In this document: in pieces, positions 47,958 through 56,875 of the stretch | Numbering within the stretch: the first letter of the stretch is position 1 | Layout of the letters: each line of letters opens with the position of its first letter | Assembly: GCA_965222505.1 (NCBI GenBank) | Contig: OZ244956.1 | Coordinates: 3,410,001 to 3,474,000 of the forward strand | Direction: 5' to 3' | DNA: 64,000 nt | Source: G965222505 sp965222505 | GTDB taxonomy: Bacteria > Bacteroidota > Rhodothermia > Rhodothermales > DATKEJ01 | Position numbers and translations under genes: made by a program | Notes under the pieces: generated by a model | What the model was told of the DNA's origin: nothing | What the model saw: the letters and a program-made list of their open reading frames with translations, nothing else | The model's database searches: none

Positions 47958-50105
47958 TCAAGGTAAACTGGACATGGAGGGAATATGCCGCATAAGTATT
48001 TTTAGATCCAACCCGGCAGACTGATGTTGGGCGTATTCCCAGTAGGCGCGGCGGAGTGCGGTCTCGTCCATGGACTCAGCGGCGGGGACCACGGGAAACA
48101 CGCCGGGGCGTAATTCCCATTCTTCTGGTGGACGGTAGGCATGATCGGCATCGTAGCCGACGAGTGTCTTTCGCCCGGTCAAAACCTTGGGCAACTGGGC
48201 GGCACAGGCTTTCAGGCGAGCGAAACGTGGGCCACCGGGTACACGGGCCAGCACGGCCAACATCGGATACAAAAGCAGCCCCAAAATGGCAATGGGCCAG
48301 GAGACCAACCGCCGCGTCCAGGCACTCCGGGGCAAGTGTATGGTTTGCTCGGCCTCCACCAGCGATGGTCCCCCGAGATCCCCGATGTACGCTTTGCCGA
48401 TCACATACTGCTGGTCTTCGGGTAACATCTTGAACTCGACGGGCAGATCCTGCAGGTTGTGCATGGCCTGAAAGATCAACTCATTCGGGAGCCGCCCGGC
48501 TGTAAAGATCACATCGTCAATGTGCCGAAGCCGAACGATGTCTCGCAACTGATCCAGATGGCCCAGCAGGGCCAGAGTCTGGACTTTGCTCTTCGGCTTC
48601 GCCTCTGTAGAGGTCGGCGGGATATAGCCGATCAGGTCAAAGGGAGGTTGCGGCATCGATTGCAAGTGGCGTTGCAACCGCCGAACATCGGCGCGTGCCC
48701 CGATGAGCAGGGCTTGCCGAAGGCCGATGCGGCGTTCGGTGCGTTCGCGCCGGATCCACCGGAAGATCAACAGGCCGATGGCAACGGTCAGAAAGCCAAA
48801 CAGGACCACCGCACGGGAGTAGGCCACGGATTTGACAAAGAACGAAAAGGTCGTGACCAGCAGGAACGCGATGCCCACACCGGCAATCACCGGCTGAAAG
48901 GTTCGGCGTACCCGTCGGCGGTACCCGCCGGCCAGCCCAATGCACCCTACAATGATGAGCGCATAGGCCGGCGCCACGGCATAATAGAAAAAGGGCGCAA
49001 AGGAGAAGTTGATCGGCAAGGATCGGATTTTGGCGACCACCATGATGACCAGGCATGCAAGGAGGCCCTCCCAGAACGGGATACGCAGCCGACGTACCGT
49101 GTTCGCCATGACGGTTTGGGCCGCACGGAGCAGAATGCCGGTGTGCAGGGTGGCCGCAAATAGTTTCGAGTAGCGGTCGTGGAAGTGTTTTTGGACGAAC
49201 TGGATCATGGCCCCGTAAAAGAGGCGCACGTAGCGCAACTCGCCCCGTTTGGTGCTTTCGCCTTTGTAGTGGATGATCTGGGTATCCGGCGTGTAGTAAA
49301 TTTTCCAGCCTGCCTCTTTGATGCGGAAGCACCAGTCCAGGTCTTCACCGTACATGAAAAAGTCTTCGTCAAACAATCCGGCTCCGCCGGGCGGTGCCTG
49401 TGGTGGGGTAGCGGATTCGGCATCGGAAGATTCCCAATCGAACCGGGGATGATCGGCGTTGCGGTATAAGGCGGCGCGGCGGACCATCATACAACTCCCG
49501 CTGAGGGCATCCACCTCGGCCACCTGATCGATGGGCAGATAGGTCATGTTGTACCGCCCGAACCGCTTGCTTTTGGGAAAAAGCCGACTCAGGCCGCTGA
49601 TGCGGTAGAAGGCCACCTCCGGGGTCGGGAAGGCCCGGCGGCTTTCGCGGGCAAAGGTCCCGTCCGGGTTCAGGATGCGGCATCCTGTGGCTCCGGCATC
49701 CGGGTGGGCCTCCATGAAGTCGATCATGGTGGTGAAGGAATCTTCCTGAACGATGGTGTCCGGATTGAGGATCATCAGGTACCGACCCCGCGCCTGCCGG
49801 ATGGCCTGGTTATTGGCCCTGCCAAAGCCCACATTGTCGGTATTGGCAATAACGTGTACGTCCGGGTACATCGTTCGTACCATGTCTACGGAGCCGTCGG
49901 CGGAGTTGTTGTCCACCACAAACACTTCCATTGTGAGGCCGTTTCCTGCCCGCAGCACGGAGTCCAGCGCCTGCTTCAAGAACTCCTGCACGTTGTAATT
50001 CACAATCACCACCGACAGGTCCAGGACCGGGGCTTCCGTAGCAACCGGAGATTGAGGGGGCGATGTGGGGGAAGCGAAGGGCAATCTTGAATGGTCAATG
50101 GTCAA
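47958..50105 (-). CDS. GT2 glycosyltransferase fused to a degenerate polyprenyl-phosphate sugar transferase-like region
   Basis: The N-terminal domain (about 28-310) is a GT2 enzyme of the rhamnosyltransferase type: LSVVIVNYNVQEFLKQAL, VVDNNSADGS, ILNPDT, SGSCMMVRRAALY and GEDLDWCFR. From about 355 there are four membrane helices, then a CoA-binding-like Rossmann region (RQALLIGARADVRRLQRHLQ, HIDDVIFTAGRLPNELIF) as in WcaJ/PglC-type proteins. The catalytic part of those phosphotransferases is replaced by a short region with one helix and remnants (GRKTLVGYDADH, SAGLDLKILMRHI). The first possible start is TTG 50105, inside a heptamer repeat; no ATG precedes the GT2 core. Probably envelope polysaccharide synthesis. 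Confidence 0.8.
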   Translation of the reverse strand: MTIDHSRLPFASPTSPPQSPVATEAPVLDLSVVIVNYNVQEFLKQALDSVLRAGNGLTMEVFVVDNNSADGSVDMVRTMYPDVHVIANTDNVGFGRANNQAIRQARGRYLMILNPDTIVQEDSFTTMIDFMEAHPDAGATGCRILNPDGTFARESRRAFPTPEVAFYRISGLSRLFPKSKRFGRYNMTYLPIDQVAEVDALSGSCMMVRRAALYRNADHPRFDWESSDAESATPPQAPPGGAGLFDEDFFMYGEDLDWCFRIKEAGWKIYYTPDTQIIHYKGESTKRGELRYVRLFYGAMIQFVQKHFHDRYSKLFAATLHTGILLRAAQTVMANTVRRLRIPFWEGLLACLVIMVVAKIRSLPINFSFAPFFYYAVAPAYALIIVGCIGLAGGYRRRVRRTFQPVIAGVGIAFLLVTTFSFFVKSVAYSRAVVLFGFLTVAIGLLIFRWIRRERTERRIGLRQALLIGARADVRRLQRHLQSMPQPPFDLIGYIPPTSTEAKPKSKVQTLALLGHLDQLRDIVRLRHIDDVIFTAGRLPNELIFQAMHNLQDLPVEFKMLPEDQQYVIGKAYIGDLGGPSLVEAEQTIHLPRSAWTRRLVSWPIAILGLLLYPMLAVLARVPGGPRFARLKACAAQLPKVLTGRKTLVGYDADHAYRPPEEWELRPGVFPVVPAAESMDETALRRAYWEYAQHQSAGLDLKILMRHIPSMSSLP

Positions 50106-50172
50106 TGGTCAATGGTCAATTGTCAATTTGTCTTTTCATTGACCATTGACAATCGACAATCGACAATTGACT
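50090..50172. repeat. Heptamer-type inverted repeat, TTGACCA/TTGACAA class
   Basis: The left arm is a run of 7-bp GGTCAAT/TGTCAAT units (50090-50127); the right arm (50138-50172) is ATTGACCATTGACAATCGAC followed by AATCGACAATTGAC. It lies between divergent genes. The TTG start of the leftward glycosyltransferase falls inside the left arm, and the GTG of the rightward MATE gene is 49 bp beyond the right arm. Confidence 0.85.
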
Positions 50173-50221
50173 ATTCTCAAAAGTTATGTGCTGATTCCAT
50201 AGTATATAAACCAAAAACCCG

Positions 50222-51592
50222 GTGTTACCCAAACAGAAGAAAGTCGCAACCGAAATCCGGCAGGCTTTGTTGTTGTCCGGGCCGCTGGTCTTGGCTCAAC
50301 TCGCTCAGGTCTCGTTGGGTTTCATCGACACGGTGATGGTGGGGCGGTTGGGAGGGCTCAGCCTTGCCGGGGTGGCCCTCGGAAGTGCGGTGTTTTTTCC
50401 ATTGTTTCTGATCTGTATGGGGTTCATTGCAGCGGTCAGTCCGATGGTATCGCAATCCTTCGGAGCCGGGCGTGAAGCGGAAATCGGGCCGACGGTCCGG
50501 CAAGGCTTATGGTTGGCCACGATGCTGGCTGTTTTGTCCCTGATGTTGGTCTTTAACGTGGAGCCGTTGTTGCGGGGGATGGGACAGGAAGACGAGGTGG
50601 TTGATCTCGCAACGGGCTATTTGCATGCCATCGCCTGGGGATTCCCACCGGCCCTCTGGCTGGCGGTGCTTCGGAATTTTCTGGAAGGGCTGGCCCGTCC
50701 TCGCCCGGTCATGGTGATCGCGTTCATCGGTGTGGGCATTAATATCATCGCCGATTATACCCTGATGTTCGGCAAGTTCGGGTTTCCGGCGCTTGGGGTG
50801 GTCGGGACGGGTTGGGCATCCACGGCGGTCTTCTGGGGCATGTTCATCGCGGCCGTCCTTTACATCCGAAGCCAGGGCGCATTGCGGCATTATGGGGTGT
50901 TTACCCGGTTGGGCCGGCCGGATCCCACGGTGTTCCGTGATCTGTTTCGGATTGGGTGGCCCATCGGTGTGATGTTCGGGATCGAGGTCGGGTTGTTTGC
51001 GGCCACGGCCATGTTGATGGGCCTGCTGGGGCCGAATGTGTTAGCGAGCCACCAGATCGCCATTCAATGTGCAGCCTTTACGTTTATGGTGCCTGTCGGG
51101 TTGGCCCTGGCCACCACGGTGCGTGTGGGGCAAGCCATCGGACGGGAAGACGTGCGGGGTGCGCGTCGGGCCGGATACGTGGGCATGGGGCTCGGCCTTG
51201 TTTTCATGTCCATTACGGCCCTTTGTTTCTGGCTCATCCCACAGCCCATTGTGGCGCTGTACATCAACACCTCAACCAACCCTGAGGTCACCCGGATGGC
51301 TGTGGCTTTGCTGGGGATCGCTGCCTTTTTTCAAGTCTTCGACGGGTTACAGGTCACCGCCGCCGGGGCCTTACGGGGCCTCAAGGATACCCGTATCCCG
51401 ATGTTGGTAGGCTTGGTGACCTACTGGGGCATCGGTATGACCTCGGGTTATTTCCTCGGTTTTCATTGGGGATGGGGCGGCAAGGGCCTGTGGTGGGGTC
51501 TCGTGCTGGGCCTGGCCAGTGCCGGTCTCTTGCTCCTCTGGCGGTTCAAGGTCCGCATCACCCGATTGGCCCGCATGGAGGTGGTCGATTAG
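50222..51592 (+). CDS. MATE-family efflux transporter
   Basis: This 456-residue inner-membrane antiporter of the NorM branch exports cationic drugs or metabolites using a sodium or proton gradient. Twelve membrane helices can be traced in two homologous halves. Family segments are SGPLVLAQLAQVSLGFIDTVMVGRLG near the N-terminus and the second-half GWPIGVMFGIEVGLFAATAMLMGLLG, then ASHQIAIQCAAFTFMVPVGLA. The start is GTG at 50222 (reading MLPKQKKVATEIRQ). The gene ends 11 bp before the convergent MscS gene. Confidence 0.93.
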   Translation: MLPKQKKVATEIRQALLLSGPLVLAQLAQVSLGFIDTVMVGRLGGLSLAGVALGSAVFFPLFLICMGFIAAVSPMVSQSFGAGREAEIGPTVRQGLWLATMLAVLSLMLVFNVEPLLRGMGQEDEVVDLATGYLHAIAWGFPPALWLAVLRNFLEGLARPRPVMVIAFIGVGINIIADYTLMFGKFGFPALGVVGTGWASTAVFWGMFIAAVLYIRSQGALRHYGVFTRLGRPDPTVFRDLFRIGWPIGVMFGIEVGLFAATAMLMGLLGPNVLASHQIAIQCAAFTFMVPVGLALATTVRVGQAIGREDVRGARRAGYVGMGLGLVFMSITALCFWLIPQPIVALYINTSTNPEVTRMAVALLGIAAFFQVFDGLQVTAAGALRGLKDTRIPMLVGLVTYWGIGMTSGYFLGFHWGWGGKGLWWGLVLGLASAGLLLLWRFKVRITRLARMEVVD

Positions 51593-51603
51593 GGTGGCCT
51601 TTT

Positions 51604-52431
51604 TTATGCTGTAAGTTTCGTCCCGTTTTCCAGGCGTACAGCCATCCAGCGGTGGGGAATACGAATCCCCGCCTCGTCAAATTTCGTCTTGATGAACTCA
51701 GACACATCGAACACCACATCTTCCCGATCCTTGGCTGCCACCGTTACTTCTAGCTGCAACTGCACCCCAACCTCATCCAGCGCCCGAATCTGAATCTCTG
51801 CGGGCGGCTCGGGTATGATTCGTTCGGAGGAGGAGGCCGCTTCATTCAGAATGGCTTTTACACGGGGATAGTCAGCGGCATGGTCAATGGTGATCGGAAT
51901 CTCGACCCGCACGAATCCTTGCCGGGAATAATTGATGATGGTGCCGCTGGTCACTTCAGAGTTGGGGAGAATAACCGTCTCATTATCTAGCGTAATCAGC
52001 ACCGTACTGATCAACTGGATTTTCTCTACTTGCCCCTCATGGTCCCCGACGCTGATCCAATCGCCCACGCGAATCGGCCGAAAAAAAGTAATCATCACCC
52101 CGGCAGCAAAATTGGATAGCGCACCTTCCATCGCCAGCCCCACCGCGAGGCCGGTTGCGCCCAACAGGGCCACAAAGGACGTGGTTTCTACACCGATATT
52201 GCTGAGGGCAGCCAGAATGATAAAAGCCAGCAACAAATAGTAGACGACGTTGGCCACAAAATGTTGAAGCGTGCGTTCCAGCGAACTTTTTTCAAGGGCA
52301 CGTCCAATGAAACGGCTCATCAGGCGGGCAATCCATCGGCCCACGATAAAAATTGCAATGGAACCCAGGATGCGCATACCGAACTGACTGATCAATTCGC
52401 CGACCTGGGTAAAAATCTGTTGGAAGTCCAT
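51604..52431 (-). CDS. MscS-family small-conductance mechanosensitive channel
   Basis: This 275-residue channel opens on membrane tension and releases solutes in hypo-osmotic shock. Three membrane segments precede the beta domain: about 15-35, 58-82 and 88-120, the third containing the pore helix LLGATGLAVGLAMEGALSNFAAG. The beta domain follows with VGDWISVGDHEGQVEKIQLISTVL and ILPNSEV, and ends with the C-terminal domain ending IRIPHRWMAV. The arrangement and length match MscS. It is 3 bp upstream of nothing else on this strand; the Lnb-like gene precedes it by 3 bp. Confidence 0.95.
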   Translation of the reverse strand: MDFQQIFTQVGELISQFGMRILGSIAIFIVGRWIARLMSRFIGRALEKSSLERTLQHFVANVVYYLLLAFIILAALSNIGVETTSFVALLGATGLAVGLAMEGALSNFAAGVMITFFRPIRVGDWISVGDHEGQVEKIQLISTVLITLDNETVILPNSEVTSGTIINYSRQGFVRVEIPITIDHAADYPRVKAILNEAASSSERIIPEPPAEIQIRALDEVGVQLQLEVTVAAKDREDVVFDVSEFIKTKFDEAGIRIPHRWMAVRLENGTKLTA

Positions 52432-52434
52432 AAA

Positions 52435-53604
52435 TTATGCGGGGGTTGAGGGGTGCATAAGATGTATAGCGCGTACCGCCAGCAAAACGGCCACGGGGAG
52501 GGCTGCCGACGGGAGTACCTGCGGCCACATCGCCCAGCCGATGACGGCAATGCCGGTCACGACAGCGGTGAGCAGCCAGTAATAGCGGAACCACGTTGGC
52601 GGTTGTTTCCTGAACAGAATCCAGGCTGCGAGGGTGTGCATTGGCCAGGCCCATAGCAGGTTCCAGTTGGGGCCGGTCACGACGTGTTCGGTGCCGAGCC
52701 ACAGGAAGGCCATCAGCAGGCCCATCAGTCCGGTCAATCCAAACAGCAACACATCCCACAGGCGGGGTATGGTACGCCCTTTCAGCATAGCACGAATTGT
52801 CAACAATAGCAAGATGCCTGCGCCCAGCATAAGAACCCAGGACGGCCAGGGGAGGGCCGGTTTCTGCCAAAAGGAAGGGTCCGCCCAATAAAGGGTATCG
52901 GTGCGCGCCACGAGGGGCATTCCGGTTTCGCCGTTCAGCACACGGGCTTCGTCAAGCGCGTGCATCAGGTGGAGGGGCAAAAACCGAGTTTCCTGGCGGG
53001 TGGCGAGCCGGTCCACAGGGGCACCCAGAATCAGGTTGATACCGAAGTGGGTCCACGGCTGGTTTTCCAGGTAGGGAGCCAGGAGTTGCCGGAAGGATTC
53101 CGTTGGGGGTGCGGCATCATCAAACCGGAGGGCCGGACCCAGGGTGGCGGCCAGAACGTCTCGTGGGCGGGTTGAGCAGTTGTCGAAAAAAAAGTCGTAC
53201 CGGTAGGCGCGGTTTTCGGGTAGGTAATTGGTTTCGAGGGCGGCAAACAGGTTGTTCTTTTGGGGAGCCGACAGGTTCAATACCTGCTCAATCATGGACC
53301 GGCCGCGTTGGGTATACAGCCGAAACGACGGTACCGTAGGTGGGCGCGAGAGCATATAGTCCAGTTGCCCCCGGAGGAATTTGACATAAAATCCCTTGGT
53401 CTCGAAATCGAACGTCCCGTAGTTGTACGTCATATCCAGGTTCAAGGCCGGGTCTCGTACCCGGAAGGCCGTGTGTCCATATGCTGAGTACAAGGCATGG
53501 CCGGGGTAGACGGTGAGCAGGGAGACCTCGGCCTCAGGGGAAAGCGTCGGTTGGGCAAGACCAATGGCCGGCAGGATAAGGAGGAACAAGAGCAAAAATC
53601 GCAT
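52435..53604 (-). CDS. DUF4105 protein, Lnb-like (lipoprotein N-acylation)
   Basis: This 389-residue envelope protein has a signal peptide (LLFLLILPAIGLAQ), a periplasmic DUF4105 domain (about 20-245) and five C-terminal membrane helices (about 250-385). Key residues lie in YPGHALYSAYGHTAFRVRDP, YNYGTFDF, YDFFFDNCSTRPRD and ILGAPVDR; the His and Cys in these blocks are the family's likely catalytic residues. DUF4105 proteins of Bacteroides (Lnb) N-acylate lipoproteins, so this may supply the third acyl chain here. The role is inferred from family knowledge. Confidence 0.85.
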   Translation of the reverse strand: MRFLLLFLLILPAIGLAQPTLSPEAEVSLLTVYPGHALYSAYGHTAFRVRDPALNLDMTYNYGTFDFETKGFYVKFLRGQLDYMLSRPPTVPSFRLYTQRGRSMIEQVLNLSAPQKNNLFAALETNYLPENRAYRYDFFFDNCSTRPRDVLAATLGPALRFDDAAPPTESFRQLLAPYLENQPWTHFGINLILGAPVDRLATRQETRFLPLHLMHALDEARVLNGETGMPLVARTDTLYWADPSFWQKPALPWPSWVLMLGAGILLLLTIRAMLKGRTIPRLWDVLLFGLTGLMGLLMAFLWLGTEHVVTGPNWNLLWAWPMHTLAAWILFRKQPPTWFRYYWLLTAVVTGIAVIGWAMWPQVLPSAALPVAVLLAVRAIHLMHPSTPA

Positions 53605-53608
53605 GTCC

Positions 53609-53616
53609 CAAAGATA
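53609..53616 (-). promoter_or_regulatory. Candidate Bacteroidota-type -7 element
   Basis: On the minus strand TATCTTTG matches TAnnTTTG exactly and lies 4 nt before the ATG of the Lnb-like gene (53604). A TTG at the expected -33 spacing is not seen. Transcription from here would give a leaderless mRNA. Confidence 0.35.
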
Positions 53617-53783
53617 ATCGACACCGGCATAAAAAAACCCGGAACGACGGCAAATTGACAGGGTATAGCCTTAAACTTATCTGCTGATGCTACGCCGCTT
53701 GTCGTTGATGTTGTGCAATACGGCAAGGTCGAATGGGCCAAGAGGGCGTAACAGGACTTATCTATCCAGAACCTATTTCCTGC

Positions 53784-54623
53784 ATGAGCTCCAAAACCCA
53801 CGCCCGGCACGTTTTATCCACCTTGCGCACGGTTATTCCGAAGCCCGAAACCGAACTCACCTACGGCACCCCGTTTGAGTTGTTGGTATCCGTCATTCTT
53901 TCCGCCCAGTGTACCGACGAGCGAGTCAATAAGGTTACCCCGGCGCTGTTCGAAGCCTTTCCCACAGCGGACGTCATGGCGCAGGCCGAGGCGGAAGCCA
54001 TTTTTCCATACATTCGGTCGGTCTCCTATCCCAACAACAAGTCCCGACATCTGGCCGGTATGGCCCACATGTTGATGGATGATTTTGAGGGGGCAGTGCC
54101 TTCATCGTTGGAAGATCTGGTGAAGTTACCGGGGGTGGGGCGGAAGACCGCCCAGGTGGTGGCCTCGGTCGCGTTCGACATTGCGGCGCTGCCGGTGGAT
54201 ACGCACGTGTTCCGGGTGGCCAACCGCATCGGTCTCGCAGATGAAGCCCCAACCCCGCTGGCTGTTGAACGCCAACTCAAGGCCCGCATTCCCGAGGCGG
54301 AGTGGGGCGATGCCCATCACTTGTTGATTTTACACGGTCGGTACACCTGCACGGCCCGTAAGCCCAAGTGTACCGATTGTGCCCTGCCGGAATATTGTCG
54401 GTACTACGCCGCCCTGCAAACCCTGCCAGGCCCCATCCAGGGACTGAACATGCGGAAGGGAAAGTATTTCTGCAGCACGTGCGGCACCTACTTCAAAACC
54501 CCCGCCCATCACACCGACGCGCAAGGCATCAAACAGATCGCCTGCCCCGCCTGCCGAAATGTGGAAGTGCACCTCACCAAAACCGGCTTGACCACGCAGA
54601 AGGTAAGGGATTACCGGGTTTAG
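53784..54623 (+). CDS. nth: Endonuclease III with C-terminal zinc-ribbon-like extension
   Basis: This bifunctional glycosylase/AP lyase removes oxidised pyrimidines. The helix-hairpin-helix LPGVGRKTAQVV carries catalytic Lys121, and the active Asp139 is in VDTHVFRVANR. The [4Fe-4S] ligands Cys189, 196, 199 and 205 have the exact C-x6-C-x2-C-x5-C spacing. Total length is 279 residues, about 65 more than the usual 210-215. The extra part contains CSTC at 230-233 and CPAC at 254-257, a pattern of a zinc ribbon. ATG 53784 is used. The stop overlaps the convergent regulator stop by 4 bp. Confidence 0.95.
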   Translation: MSSKTHARHVLSTLRTVIPKPETELTYGTPFELLVSVILSAQCTDERVNKVTPALFEAFPTADVMAQAEAEAIFPYIRSVSYPNNKSRHLAGMAHMLMDDFEGAVPSSLEDLVKLPGVGRKTAQVVASVAFDIAALPVDTHVFRVANRIGLADEAPTPLAVERQLKARIPEAEWGDAHHLLILHGRYTCTARKPKCTDCALPEYCRYYAALQTLPGPIQGLNMRKGKYFCSTCGTYFKTPAHHTDAQGIKQIACPACRNVEVHLTKTGLTTQKVRDYRV

Positions 54624-56749
54624 GCGGACAATCCAACGTTATCCAAAAGCGCCTGAAACCGCGGATCGGCGCGTACCGGATCGTAAGCAGGCCATAGGTG
54701 CAACAGGACCAGCGCGGTATCCCGCTCGTTGAAGGCGTGCATTAGCCAGCGAAAGGCCTGATCTTGCTCCTCCAGGGCCAGGTAAATACCTGCCACGATA
54801 GAAGACAGGACGTGTTGCTTTTCAGCAAGAACGTGCAACTCCGCTATGACCTTGTGCGCTTCATCGGGCTGGTGTTGCTTGGCATAGAGTGCACCAAGGC
54901 GTCCGAGAATAATCGGCCGACGCCCAATCAGGTTGCGTACGCACTGGTATGCCTCGTGTGCTTCGTTGAGGCGATCCGTAAACAGGTAGGCATCGCCGAG
55001 GAAGAGGGGGGCGATATAAAGACGGGGCTCCATCTCATGGGTTTGCAGGAACAGATCGATGGCTTCTTCATATCGTCGCGCCGCCAGCAGCCAGATCCCT
55101 CTAGCCACACGGGGCATGATCCAGAAGGGATCCAGTACCTCTCCACGTTTGGTGAGCGCGAGGGCCTCCTCGGATTGTTCTCTTAATACCAGGTAGCTCG
55201 CATAGTTGCCGATGGTATCCAGGTTGTCTGGATCAAGGGCCAACGCCTGCTTGAAAGCGTCTTCGGCTCCCGGTCCGTCCCACTCAAAGGCAAGGTATGT
55301 GTAGGCGAGCGCTAGGTGTGCCTCTGAAAGTCGGTTGTTCAAGGCTAGTGCCTTTTCGGCAGCGTCTCGTGCCAGTGGGTAGGCGTGGTGTGGCGCAAAC
55401 ACATCGTAAAGAAACCAGCCCCCAAGGGCATAGGTAAAGGCCAACGCAGCATAGGCCTGCGCGTAGTTGGGGTCACGCGCAATGGCCTGCTGGAAGGACG
55501 CACAGGCTTTCTTAATGTCTTCTGGCGTACGCCTGCGGCGTAGGAAAAGTCCTTTCAGATACAACGTATGAGCCTCCATATCCTGCGTAGGAGGCAATGC
55601 CCGTTGCTCGGGTGCCTGGAGCAATGCTACGTGCAAGGTTTCAGCGACGGATTGCGCAATTTCGTCCTGGATGGCAAAGATATCGTGCATCGCCCGGTCG
55701 TAGCGTGCAGACCAGAGGTGATAGCCATCGGTGGCATTGATCAACTGGACTGTGATGCGCAGTCGCCCGCCCGCCCGGCGTACGCTGCCTTCAATCACGA
55801 AATCTACGCCCAGTTTTTGGGCCAGGTCTCGAAAATCAAGCGACTGGTTCTTAAAAGCAAAGACGGTTGTTCTGGCCGCCACGCGCAGCCCTCTATTCTG
55901 CGCCAGGACATTGATGATCTCCTCGGTCATGCCATCACAGAAGTACGCTTGCTCCGGGTCCGCGCTCAAGTTGTCGAAGGGCAGTACGGCCACCGACGGT
56001 TGGGTCTTTTCACCCGGAGGCAGAACCGAGGCGGTTGGGACCTGGAGGCGAGCAGCGAATGCCTGGGTCTCTTTAGCAGGGGTGAGGTCGAGGTCCTGCG
56101 CCAGCCGTCGTGTGAATGTTTGATAGGCCCGGAGTGCCCCGGTCCGGTCGCCGAGGCCGTCCAGCAGATTCATGAGACGTTTTAGCGCGACTTCGTTATC
56201 CGGTGCAAGTTCAAGCAGACGGCGTAGCCAGTGTACAGCTCCGGTTGGATTGCCCACAACTTCCTCTCGTTCTGATAAAGAAGCCGTGGCTTCGGTGGCC
56301 TGATGGTGGAGGCGTTCGCGCTCTATCTCCAGCCAGTACTCAAAAGCAGGGGCCGCGCTGACATGCAAGCCGTCCAGCAGAGGGCCTCGATAGACCTCAA
56401 GGGCCTTCGTGAGGGTGTCGTTTTGAAGGGCTTGCTGGAAAGCCAAGACGTCGCACCAAAGGATTTCCTGCGACAAACGCAGTTCCTCAGCCCCCTGGCT
56501 AATGATTACCGCTTTGTCCATCGTGCGCCGGAGCCAATGCACGGATTGACTTAGCGCGTTGCGTGCGTGCGCCTCATCCAGGTCTGGCCAGAACAAGGCC
56601 AGCAGCGTATCGCGTCGGCAAGATCCCGTTGGCGCCAGGGCAAGGTAGGCCAGCAAGGCCAGACGCTTGGGTTGCAGATGCACCCTGTTGGCCCCTTCGC
56701 TTGCCGTACGCCGAAGGTTGGGAGTGCCAAGGATTCGAAGTTGAATCAT
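54620..56749 (-). CDS. SARP/BTAD-type regulator with TolB-like domain and TPR repeats
   Basis: This 709-residue cytoplasmic protein has three parts. Residues 1-90 resemble an OmpR-type winged helix of SARP regulators (MIQLRILGTPNLRR, LQPKRLALLAYLALAP), followed by a bacterial transcriptional activator helical domain to about 245. Residues 255-385 form the TolB/FlgO-like fold often joined to adenylate cyclase-type regulators (SVAVLPFDNLSADPEQAYFCDGMTEEI). The rest, to the end, are tetratricopeptide repeats. It probably controls genes by protein interactions. It is divergent from the SnoaL lipoprotein gene, the likely target. Confidence 0.88.
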   Translation of the reverse strand: MIQLRILGTPNLRRTASEGANRVHLQPKRLALLAYLALAPTGSCRRDTLLALFWPDLDEAHARNALSQSVHWLRRTMDKAVIISQGAEELRLSQEILWCDVLAFQQALQNDTLTKALEVYRGPLLDGLHVSAAPAFEYWLEIERERLHHQATEATASLSEREEVVGNPTGAVHWLRRLLELAPDNEVALKRLMNLLDGLGDRTGALRAYQTFTRRLAQDLDLTPAKETQAFAARLQVPTASVLPPGEKTQPSVAVLPFDNLSADPEQAYFCDGMTEEIINVLAQNRGLRVAARTTVFAFKNQSLDFRDLAQKLGVDFVIEGSVRRAGGRLRITVQLINATDGYHLWSARYDRAMHDIFAIQDEIAQSVAETLHVALLQAPEQRALPPTQDMEAHTLYLKGLFLRRRRTPEDIKKACASFQQAIARDPNYAQAYAALAFTYALGGWFLYDVFAPHHAYPLARDAAEKALALNNRLSEAHLALAYTYLAFEWDGPGAEDAFKQALALDPDNLDTIGNYASYLVLREQSEEALALTKRGEVLDPFWIMPRVARGIWLLAARRYEEAIDLFLQTHEMEPRLYIAPLFLGDAYLFTDRLNEAHEAYQCVRNLIGRRPIILGRLGALYAKQHQPDEAHKVIAELHVLAEKQHVLSSIVAGIYLALEEQDQAFRWLMHAFNERDTALVLLHLWPAYDPVRADPRFQALLDNVGLSA

Positions 56750-56775
56750 TGCCGGGTCATTAGAAAGAAGCTGTT

Positions 56776-56803
56776 CTTATCAGGCTGGTAAGACCTTGAT
56801 AAG
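56776..56803. promoter_or_regulatory. Candidate operator in the divergent regulator/SnoaL promoter
   Basis: CTTATCA (56776-56782) and TGATAAG (56797-56803) are perfect inverted half-sites, 21 bp centre to centre (two helical turns), within the 126-bp divergent intergenic region. This spacing suits a dimeric regulator; the regulator encoded at 54620-56749 is the natural candidate. Confidence 0.5.
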
Positions 56804-56875
56804 AGAAGATAAAGACCGCTCGATTACTTTGACAATCGATGTTGATTTAACGCACTTAACCTGAGAAGGTGGAAT

